Source of the DNA: Acanthaster planci
Taxonomy: Eukaryota > Echinodermata > Asteroidea > Valvatida > Acanthasteridae
Direction of reading: 5' to 3'
Assembly (NCBI RefSeq): GCF_001949145.1
Contig: NW_019091697.1
Span: forward strand, 126,404 to 169,071
Length of the DNA stretch: 42,668 nt
The notes under the pieces: model-generated
Told to the model about the DNA's origin: nothing
Database searches by the model: none
What the model saw: the letters and a program-made list of their open reading frames with translations, nothing else
Part shown: piece after piece, positions 12,401 through 24,400 of the stretch
Layout of the letters: every line of letters starts with the position of its first letter
Numbering within the stretch: the first letter of the stretch is position 1
Made by a program: the position numbers and the translations under genes

Positions 12401-15400
12401 ACATGTACTGTCCATGCACTCGAGAGCCAATGTTAAAGCTTTTGGAGCGTTAAAGGTACACAATAATTCCAGCATTTAGCAATCAGTTTCTTCTCCATGG
12501 AGTGTTTCGCAGATTTCACTGCATGTCATTTATCACATGTCGGCTTTGATTGATCTGAATGGCTCATTAAGTATTGGACTGCATATCAAAAGTTGGCCAC
12601 TGTATCTTGCCTTTTTCCAAAGTCAATCTTTTTGGCCAAAGTAATAAAATCTGCACATGAGTTAAACAGACAAAACTAGCAAAGCCAGCTCCCTTCCTCT
12701 GTCGACACCTTTCCTCCAGGAAAAAGACAATCATCAGCGATTCCCTCTTGGTTCGCCTCGCCAACATGCTCTGCAAGGAGTTTGGGGAGAAGGAACTAGA
12801 CATTCACCTGACGCGCATCAAGGAGATATTGCTGAGAAGACATCTGGTCATAGTCTACGAGCTTGGCTCGGGCGACATTGACAGTGCCATACTGCACGCC
12901 CTCCTGACAGGTAAATGCCATTAATACTCGGCACCTTCTCAGCCACTGTTTCTAGTCAGGTGTGCTGATTTCTCACATTTTACTTTTTGTGTATGCCATT
13001 ACAAATCAAAGAACGGCGAATGAATTCTTCCCAGCTCTTGTAATTCCCGTGCTTTTTGCCGATCGAAACCATTCTTTGTCCTCGACAGCAAGGCTTCGTG
13101 AAAATGTACACAGCAATTTCTTGCCAACCTCGACACATCAAAAAAGTATGTTCTGTCCTGTTGAGTGTTACTTTTTGCCAAATTTAGTTTTTTTGTGGGT
13201 TGACATTGATGATAGTTGTACTGAATTTGTGCTTACCAGCCAACAAGGGCCAGGTTCAAGACCAGTTGCAGCTTGCTCAGATGTGGAACAGAGTGGATGT
13301 TGCCAAGCGAGAAATCTTCACAGAAGACCTGGAATGGAAGGTTAGGTGTTACATTTTTCTGTCACAGTGATGAGTTTGTGATTCTGTCTGATGACTTTGC
13401 AACAAAAATACTTTTCAAGTTGTTGGGATTAAGATCTTAGATTTGTTTGCATTTACAGTCATTTGCAAAAGTTTAGGACCACCCATAGAAAATGCATTAA
13501 TCTGAAGGAAAACCAAACTTAAACCAATCAATTATGGTAGCTTAAGTTTATTTTCAATGTGTGTTTGGTACCTTTGTTGAACATTTTTGACTTGATTTCC
13601 ACGATTTGACATGTCTATAAGTCTTGAAGGTTTGCATGGTGAAGAGGTATAATAGAAAGAAGGTTTGCGGTAGCACCATGGACGTATGTCTTTTACGTCC
13701 AAACCTACTTTCTATTATGTTAACAGTCTAATATTCAGTGTGCCCTCCCTTATTTATGATTGCTTAGACTGGCTTTTTTTTTCCATGCTGCCTTGCAGAC
13801 AAAATATCATACAAGACCTGCCTTTGCAAAAAATTTCATTCAAATGGGTATATAGCACTACGCTGGTGTTATGCACCACTNNNNNNNNNNNNNNNNNNNN
13901 NNNNNNNNNNNNNNNNNNNNNNNNNNNNNNNNNNNNNNNNNNNNNNNNNNNNNNNNNNNNNNNNNNNNNNNNNNNNNNNNNNNNNNNNNNNNNNNNNNNN
14001 NNNNNNNNNNNNNNNNNNNNNNNNNNNNNNNNNNNNNNNNNNNNNNNNNNNNNNNNNNNNNNNNNNNNNNNNNNNNNNNNNNNNNNNNNNNNNNNNNNNN
14101 NNNNNNNNNNNNNNNNNNNNNNNNNNNNNNNNNNNNNNNNNNNNNNNNNNNNNNNNNNNNNNNNNNNNNNNNNNNNNNNNNNNNNNNNNNNNNNNNNNNN
14201 NNNNNNNNNNNNNNNNNNNNNNNNNNNNNNNNNNNNNNNNNNNNNNNNNNNNNNNNNNNNNNNNNNNNNNNNNNNNNNNNNNNNNNNNNNNNNNNNNNNN
14301 NNNNNNNNNNNNNNNNNNNNNNNNNNNNNNNNNNNNNNNNNNNNNNNNNNNNNNNNNNNNNNNNNNNNNNNNNNNNNNNNNNNNNNNNNNNNNNNNNNNN
14401 NNNNNNNNNNNNNNNNNNNNNNNNNNNNNNNNNNNNNNNNNNNNNNNNNNNNNGTAAAACATGTTAAGTAATCATTCAGTGAGACAGTGTAATGCAGGCC
14501 CAGTGACAGAAATAAAATTCAAGGTGGTCTTAAACTTTTGCAAATGGCTGTAACACAGCTTGGGCACACAGGTGCTTTCGCCTAAACAAGATGCAAGGCT
14601 AAATACAAGCAAATGTGGTGGTCAGATTAGTGGCAAGTGGAAAGATGCTCATTGTTCACTTGTGTGCATGTCCAATGCTATGTTGATAAATAAAGTACCT
14701 AGACCTTGCCAATATTCACCCTGGTCTCAAGTCAGAGAGCATACATGTATACACATACATACGCTTCAGCAAGGAATTCCAAACCTGGTACCAATGTGAC
14801 ATTTCAACATATAAATTGGATGCCAACTGGTAAAGAACCTTCAGAAAACTTTTAGGAGTGAATTTATAAACCATCCATATGGAGCATGTACAACACAAAA
14901 TCAGTCTGGCAAATATTTGATCCTTAGCTTACTTGGAAAGAGTTCCCCAAGGTATTAGTTCACTAACCATCTGTCATTCTGTCAACAGAAAGGTGAGCTG
15001 GACGACGCTCTTCACTACGCCCTGGTCAACAACCAGACGGACTTTGTCAGGCTGTTTATGGAGAACGGCATCAGTTTGAAGGACTACCTGACAATCAGAG
15101 AGCTCACCCTGCTCTACAATGAGGTGCATAAATTACAAGCCTTCAATGACATATTGATACTTGAGAAGCATTGGTGGAGTCACGGTGGCCAAATATTAAA
15201 CAAAGGTCCATTGGGAATGAGTAAGAAAACCAAGAACAAAGTCTATGACTTTTGACAACTGTGCATTGTTGTGTTAATTTTAATCCAGCTATTTTACTCT
15301 CAGCAATATAGTTTTTAGGCTGGTCACTTGAAATACCTAAGACAGTTGGTGCACTGTGATTGGTCCAGAGCCTGTCATATGTGAGGTGTTTGACAGTTGT

Positions 15401-18400
15401 CATCAAGAGAGGCATGTATTGAATGGGAGTAGAAGTCTTAAAGAAGGAATGATTGAAATGTGTAGATTTTAGAACCAGACAGGATTGGCCAGTCTAAAGC
15501 ACATTTCTTTCCGTTAGAACCTACTGAAGTGAATGTCAGCCTCTACTTGGACTCATATGGAGGTTATTTATGATTTTGCCCTGTTTCATGTTTTTATTTT
15601 TTGTGTCAGGTGAAGAAGAACACGCTGCTGTATGAACTACTTGACAAGCACAGGGGTAAGGTGAGTGAAACAGTCACAAACTATGGCCAACTGCGTCCTC
15701 CTTCTACGGGTAGTGAAATCATTGGACCCGTAGGTGCAATGAGTATTGAGAGTTTTAACCACTTGGTGCGACCTTGGCTTTTGTATGCATAGCTGGGGTG
15801 TACGAAACCAGACCAAGGAGCTGGGCCTTGTAACTCAAGACCGTACTTGGAACAAAAGACTGAGCTGCTGGGAATTGCCAATCAATGTTCATATGCTGGC
15901 AGCGGAGTGCTGGCGTTAGCAGAGGTAATCCGTCATTGCTTTGAAATAGCATTCAGTGCCTGCGGATTATCAGCGAGGACAAAGGCGCTCCAGCACTCCA
16001 GCTGCAGTATGACCTATAGAATACTGCTGCACGCCAATCTGGCATCATTTGTAAAGTCACCACCGCCATTGAGCAACGCACTGGGCCAGTTTCGGGAACA
16101 AAGGAAATTACGCAGCACCGCACAATGTGGGCTCTCTTTACTGGGCAGCAGGCCTGGCTGCAATACTCGGGTGTCAGTGGAGGTTGCCTGTCAGATTAGA
16201 GTAGCCACCAGACAGTCATTTTTGTGGGTGTAAGTGTCCAGTAAATGAAGATATGAAGTTTTGAAGAATTTTGAAAACGGAAAATCTTGAAAATTGCTGG
16301 CAACTTGTCCCGTTGTGCAAATTCCACCCGGCAGGAACTGGTTAATGGCTTACAGGATCTGTGGGTTTTGTGAATGTGCAAGGAGACACCTCATCAGCCG
16401 GCAAGACATCCCACGGATGCTAGTACATCACATGCATGTTTTCCCGGGGAGGGGGGAGACAAGTGGATTGTGCAGAGCTGCCAAGTGGTACCGATTTTCC
16501 GTAATTGGCACGGAAATTGATCGTGATTACGGGAGTATGGACTGCCGCCCAAAAATTACGGAAAACCCTCTGGCGGTCATGCGTAATATCGTGNATGCAC
16601 AAACCACGCAAAATGGTTCGGTTGATACTCGACTCGCCCGCGCTCAGACCATGTGCGGTGGTGTAACCTGTCCCGCGCTCGCTTGCGGGGGGGTGTAACG
16701 TGTGAAGACCGACTCCCCAGTGATCTGGACGTTTTGTATACGCCACATCGTAACATGTACATATACATGTAAATTGTGTGATACGGTAACCAGTGAAACA
16801 TACACAGGACTACCTGTGGCACGCTGGTGCCCGACGACACACACACCATATAGTGTGTATTTGCCTGCAACTGGGGACCCCCTATTGTTCCTCTTTTGTT
16901 TGTACTTTAACTTTTTTACAAGACCACCCATATGTTTTGTACACAGTTGCCAATTGGGGACCCTCTGTCAATCAGGGACCTTATTGTTCTCTATTGTTCA
17001 AGGTCCCCAATTGAATGCAGAAACAAACTCACCCACACACAAAACACTGTTTTTACATGGGACAACTCGACATGCAAAATATCGACCAATAACACAACTC
17101 GAATGCACGGACAACTCGGCATCGTAGTGTAATATTGTGTGTGCACATTGGTGTGGGTCTGAGTTGGTATGGGTGCGAGCTATATTTGGTCCGAATTGGT
17201 GATACCCATTTTCGCAACAATCACGGCGTGAGTGTGACACGTTGTGCATGACAACACCCCGCCACCGTACTCGCTTGGATATTTCTACGATGGCACGGAC
17301 TTCGTCATTCTTTCTTGGAAACGAAATGGCTTCTAAGGCTAAACGAGTGAAAAAGCTGCAGACATTTCGAATACCACAAGAGTACCACAAGAAATGGCCA
17401 TGTATCACGGCATCTTCAAAAGGTGAAAATTTTGCACGATGTATGCTGTGCTCCAACAATTTCTTGATCGGATACGGAGGATCAAATGACGTCAAAGTAC
17501 ATGTCAAGTCAGTGAAACATCGCGCAGGTAAGGATGATAGGGAAGGGAATCAGGACACAGCAACATTTTTCCACCCTAAAGACAATGGTACCATTCGAGC
17601 AGAGGTGTTGATGGTGCAGTTTTTTACCGAGCATAATATTGCAGTAACTTTATTTAATTTGAAGCTACATGTAACGGTATGCACGTTATAATAAGAATTT
17701 GGATTACCTGTATTGCTAACATTGGTTTCCATGCTTATGCTGCAGGTGCCCTGTGGAAGTATACACATCATCAAAGGCTGTCCATTTGATTTATAATTTG
17801 GCATGCAAAGCAGATATAATTCAAAACTGTTTTTTATTAAAATTTATTACTTTCCGCATACTGAAAACTCCCATACTACATGAACAATGTAAACATGCTG
17901 TGTTGAACATTGCGCATCAACTAAAAATAGTATTTTCGTAGCCAATCGGCTCTGCGAAAGAAATGACTGATTTCCTCTGAAAATTACTTATTTTTAGAGT
18001 TGAGATTACTGAAATGCTCCAAAAGAACCTGGCAGCTATACTTGCATATAGTTTCACCTGAAAAAGCACTGTTAAACCTGTTGGGTTTTCATGTCAGCCA
18101 CCATTTGTATGGTGCTAGCAGAGCTTAGGTGTCTGCCAATTTATCCCTATTGAGGGGGACTGAATTCTGCAGGCAGACCTTAGTTGAGCACAAGCTTGCG
18201 TAAACTCAAGAATCAGCCGCACCTGCATCCAAGCTTCCATTTAAGCCTAGCAGTCCAGGGCTCTTTTCCAGACAAAATTATCTTTAAATCTTTCGAAAAT
18301 TTCGGTAAAATGAAAAGTGCCACTTCAATTCGTGTTCATGATGATCAGTTTTTGCGACTTTCTTGGTTTTGTAACTTGTTCTAGTCCGGTAAACTTAACA

Positions 18401-21400
18401 AGGCACTGGGCCTGGGATCAGGATTTGTTCATTTACGATGTTTACAATCTCTGTATGTCAGTGACAAAAGGATTTGTATCGGAATCCTACATGTACATGT
18501 ATGTAGCTTTGAAGTCTCATGTCTGTTTTGTGTGATTGTTTTTAATCAGTCGTCCGAGAAGTTCACCCTTGTGGATGTCGGCAAAGTGATCCAGGAGCTG
18601 ACCATGGACACCTATGAGCCCCTGTACCTGCGGGAGAGGAGCAAGTACTCTCTATCGAAGAATGACATCTGCAGAGGGCCGGATAGGCCCACAGAAGAGT
18701 TAGGGGAGATAAGACGCGAACACACCCTGATGGAGGGTCTCCGAGCTGTGTCCAATAACATGGCTCGACCCGGTAAGGAACAGGACATCAGTAAGCAGAG
18801 AAAAGAGTGTGGCAGTCAGTGGGCCATTAGGGTGCGATACTGACACCAGATCAGAAGCCAGATCGACAGAGATGCCAGGTGGGCAAGAACATCACCTGGC
18901 ACGTAAATAAGTTTTGCTGAGGCAAGGCTGGTCAACAGGAAGTAAACCATGTGGTGCTTTTTGGCATGCATCTGATTTGCTGCCGACTTTTTCCAAGGGC
19001 TTATGTGTCCGTGACCAAGGTTTTTTACAACCAGTAATTTCACATTAAAAGAGGAAAAATTAGATTTGAATTATCAGTGATTCAGTAACTGCTGTTAGAA
19101 AGGTGAGTTCAGTTGAACTCTTTAATTATTTGGAGTTCAGTTGAACTCTTTAAATTATTTAGTGTATTATTTTTTTTGTTTTTGTTTTTCATCACTGCTT
19201 AAGACTCTCCGGAGAAGAACCAAGACTTCCACAGTCCAGTGCGAGAGCTCTTCCTCTATGCTGTCCTGCTGAATTGGGAGCAGATGGCGCGAATGTTCTG
19301 GGAGGAAGGGAAGGAAGCCATTCCTAGCGCCCTGACTGCAAGCAAAATATTGACATCCTTGGCTGCAAAGGAACGTGACCCTGACCAGAGCACTATCATG
19401 CAGTTGCATGCCACGTAAGTTGACATGTTGAAAGCAAGGATGTCACTTTTCCGTTTATGTAGAATGAAATTGTGTCCAATTCAACTGGTTCGTTTGTTTG
19501 ATATTTGAATGTCAGGAATTCCCTGAAATTGTCGTATCCTGTAGGAGCTATGAAGATTTGGCCCTGGGTGTGCTGAACGAGTGCTACAACGATAACGCTG
19601 ACCACACCTCCCTCCTGCTGGTGAGGGAACAGGAGAACTGGGGTAGGACCACCAGCCTGAGCCTTGCCAAGCAGGCCGACAACAAGAACTTCATCGCGCA
19701 CTCCGGAGTCCAGAACCTGCTGACAGAGATCTGGAGTGGGAAGTTGTCGAACGAGAACAGTTACTGGCTGGTGAGCCGATGAACGCACCATTTTCCTTTT
19801 TATGTTTTATCCCCGATGGTCTGAAGGATTGTTGCGTTCTGTTGTGTCCCCTCAGATACCCCTTCCCTTCTCTTTGCACAAGAGCCCTGCATTGGTGAAA
19901 CTTAGAGGAATAGTTACCCATGGGTAGGAGGTCAAGATCCCCGTGGTGAGACGTTAACAAGTGTGAGGGGTCAACATCAGCATGTAAGGTATAAACAAAG
20001 ACGAGATTTACCCAATGTTACCATTCCACTGTGCCACTAAGCACTCCATCTTTGGTGTTCTTCCCAGCTCTGGGCCTGCACCTTTCTTGCCACCCTTGAT
20101 TCCTTGCATCATCAAGTTCCGAGAAGATGAGAAGCCCGATGACGAGACTGTCACCGTGCAGAGAAAAATCTCCAAGAAACAGGTTGGTGACTGGACTGGC
20201 AGAGGTTAACTAGTGCATTTGATTGCAATCTCAACTGAAAAAAGAAATATATAGCAGAGTGAGTTACAAGTTACAGCTGATGAAGCCCATCCTGGTGATT
20301 AGTGGGAGTTTTGAATGAAGGAGTGTTGAAGTTTTGTGCCCATCAGTGGAAAGTCAGTTTTATTCATTGAGCATGGCTTGCACATTAGGCTGAATATTTG
20401 ATGCTGGTTGTGATGACCCCTGGCGTATATCTTGTGAGACTGCATGGCTTCCTAATGGGCATGAGAAGTGCACGGAAGCCATGGCGAACCTACACAAATT
20501 CAGCTTTACGTGTATATCGGCTACTCGCACTTTGGTGAAATTTGGCAGTGTTTCCTTGCTTCAGACTGTATTGACAGTTCCGGTGTCCTTGATAATGACA
20601 ACACTGGTCATTTACAGTGGCCCCCTGTAATGGCGGTAAGCAGGGTAAATGCTACGGAGCCACTGTTCCATGACAGTCGTTCCATACAAAACCCAAATGC
20701 ATGCTTATCGCCATTCAAAGGGGGCCACCAGGAGTGGTCAGTGATACGTCAGTGACTTCCTCTATGTCTTAAGTGTCAAGATCCTGTGACACTGACTCAT
20801 TTGAATTCTGGTCACTACACAGTCAAAAACCTATGAGGTGGCTGAAGTCCAGAATGCTGCACTGGTCGGTGGGCAGAATGGCCTCCACAATGAAGTCTTT
20901 GAGCTGTCAGGGGTACAGGATGCCGCGGCAGGGGATAACCTGGAGGAAAACGGAGGTCCACACACCAACAACACTAAGTAGGTCTATTACCATTTGTCAG
21001 CATGGACAATAAAGGGAATGCTTGATTACATCATCATATCCAGATAATCAAGTTGTCATCATTAACGTTGTAATTTGTTCTTCTAGGAATTTTTTAAATG
21101 AAACAAAGTTAACAAGATGGATTCCAGCCTCTTGAATTTAAATAGTAAAGAAGCTGTACCTCCCGACTGTAAATTTCCATGTATGCAGCATTGACCACTG
21201 GACAAAGCACAGGCTGATCGAAAGACTGCCAGCGTAGGAGTTGAGTTGGTACAGCGCACATTCCAGAATTTGGAGGTTTAAAAATCCCTGCTTTAGTCAG
21301 GTTTCTGTTTTCAGCAGTCCAGTTTGTGCTATTACAGTGATGCTGACAAGAACGAGAACGAAGATCCTGATAAGTACCACGAGACGGCAGACATTGACAT

Positions 21401-24400
21401 CACCAACAGCGGCAAGAAGCTCGCGTGGTGGCAACGCTTCTCCCTCTTCTATGATGCCCCAATCATCACCTTCAGACACAACGTGGTAAGAAAGCTTAGA
21501 GGGCTCAGATCACGTCTCTACTGCCTTTTGGAATGACTGGGGCACATATGGTTGTTGGGTTAATGATAGCTCTTTTGGGTGGAAACTGGAACTGGTGGTC
21601 AGGCTTCACCAGTGAAGTGCCAGGCAAAGCTAGGGTCTAACCAATCGTTTTAGCCAGGCCTCTAGATGGGCCTGGACAGATCGAAATCCTACCCACCTCA
21701 GGTGAGTCTCTGATTGCTCCTCAGCTCCATTCATTGTGCAGGCAGACATGCATTGGCTGCAGCACAAACAGTTGCATACCCTTGTTTCCCTTTGTTTGCT
21801 TGGAAGGAAATCCTTTCGCACAATCATAGCTGACTGGAATTGTCATTCAAGTCAGAGGGAGCAGTGGCCAATGGCGGAGCAGTGGCCAATGGCAGAGCAG
21901 CGGCTGGTAGTGAAGAGCCTGTTGTTCAGAGCAAGGGACTGAATATAAACCCAAAGGCCACTGCATAGCCCTGTGGCAAAGCCAGACTGCTGATTTTGGT
22001 TTCCCGTCTTAGGTTGTTTGTCAGCTTTTCATTGTTCTAGCATCGTGTTGATTTGGCAAGCTACCATAACCTTCAGCACTCCTTATAGTTTTGACATTTG
22101 AACCAATTTTTGAACCAACAAATGTCAAATCATACCTTCAAGTGATCCCATATGCAAGCATTTCCCTGTGACAATGACGTCTGTCAAACCTTACACTTTT
22201 ATTGCAAAGACCGCAGAACACCAATACAAAGCATGTTTCCCATCATGCTAGTATGCTTAAAGTATTTTTCATTCCCTGTGTTCAGACTCCCGACGCACCA
22301 TAAGTCACCTAGACCAAATTCCTATTAGATGAATACACTCGTCAAAATTCTTGCAGGGTTAAATTTTCTCTTAAGCTGCAGCTTCAAAACAACATTCACT
22401 GTCAACATTATATTGTTGGCAAGTCCATTGATTGCAGACTCTAGGAATGATTTACTCATTGAGATTCTTTGTCTTGTAGACCTGTTGTTTCTTCATAGCA
22501 TCTTGTGCAATGTCTTAAAACTCTGACGTTTGATTTTGTGAACAGCTTTCGTACTTGGTGTTCCTGGTGCTGTTCAGCTACATCATCTTGGCCAATTTCA
22601 CGCCCACCATCTCGATCTTTGAGATTGTGCTGATTTGCTGGGTGGGGTCTCTCTACATGGAGGAGTTGAGACAGGTACGAAGAGAGAACCATAGCCTAAT
22701 CACTTATAACATATGCGCTCATGACCAATCTCTGCGGAGTGCCGAGGCTGATTTCAAGAGCCCTTGTAACAATTACATCAGTTACCTCCTTCGACTGTTC
22801 TAATAGACACAGACAATGTACATTTGTATACTTCAACTGCTGCCCATGTATACTTAACAAAATTGGTGTCAAAACGATTGCAAAACATCACTGAAAAACT
22901 CCTGACACCGTGGCACAATAACAAATATACAGCAACGATATCTGAGAAAAGTTGAAGGTTGCATCCAGACTTTTAATGTCACATAGTTTTACTTGCTTTC
23001 CTTTCTGTTATGATAATTGATTGTTTTAACATTTTTATTCGTTTGTTTCTCACCAGATTGCTCAAGGCGAATCCAACAGCTGGCGAGTCCGTTTCTGGTT
23101 CTGGATCACCGACTACTGGAACATGGTGGACATTGCCACCCTGGTCCTCTTTGCCGTGGGCGTGGCCCTGAGGTTCTTTGACCACCTCTTGGACTACGCC
23201 CGCATCATCCTAGCCCTGGACCTGGCTATCTTCTACATCCGCATCCTGCAGATCTTCTCCGTCAGCAAGAACCTGGGACCCAAGCTGATCATGATTGCCA
23301 AGATGGTGAGCCACTCCTCAACTCACAGTTCAGGTTCATTATGTCAAAATCATATTGGAGGTTTTTGCATAATTATTTGACACAGGCTGCATTCATGGGT
23401 GCAACTTTGTATAAAACATAGGCCTAACATATCTCTGGCCAAATTATATCTGAAATACATATTTTGTGGCGAGATCTGTAGTTTCCCTTCAAGGTGGATA
23501 TCTTTTAGCTAGAGGTTTCAGTATATCCTGAACATCCGCTGTTGATCAAGGGCTTTTGTATTTGAATATTAGTATCCTGCTTTCCAGCAGCAAATTATGC
23601 AACAATGAAAACAGGTTTTTTTAATATTAATCCCAATCAAACCAGCCTCAGAGAAGTTCATACTTCAGGCAAATAAGAAGGTGAATGAATTTGACGTCAT
23701 GAAATGTTTGGAGGAAAATTCCCTTTAGTCAACATGTGTGTGGATTGTTGACTTGTGCAAATTCACAGTACAGTATTTAATCTGATGTCACAAAATTGTG
23801 TTTGCTTTGCATTCATGCCGAGTATGAACTGGCCTTCAGGCAGGTTTACCATTTGTAAACCATCTTAAGACTTAGACTGCTTCATTGCAGCAGTCTAACT
23901 CAGAGACAGACTGACAGTAAATCCTTCAAGACCGGATAATTTGTTATAGACAGCTTCAAGACAAGTTAACACAATTCACCCCCATTTTGATAATATTTTG
24001 GCCTTTGCTTTCACAGATGGTCGATCTTGCATTTTTTGTGGCCATTCTGTGTGTGTTCCTGATCGCTTATGGCGTAGCCTCTCAGGCGATACTCTACCCT
24101 AATGGCACAAGCTTCCAAGAGGTCATCGTCGGGGTGTTCTTCAAAGCGTACTTCCAGATGTATGGCGAGCTATTCCTGGAGGAGATTCAAGGTGAATAAG
24201 AAACAATAGCACTCTGACTCATAATTAGCACCCTTATCGATACCTTAGGAAGGCATTCCCATCGACCCATGTACAAACCTTGAATGCCCTTATTCTCTTA
24301 AATGACAAAACTTAAACCCAATCAAACTTCACACATTTTTTTGTTTGACTAGAAACTTTCAAACTACCCACGTAAAAAAAACAGAAAAAGTTTGATTGTT

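Noticed and set aside
13686-14471. Long open frames across the N run
   Set aside because: They are made almost entirely of unknown bases.
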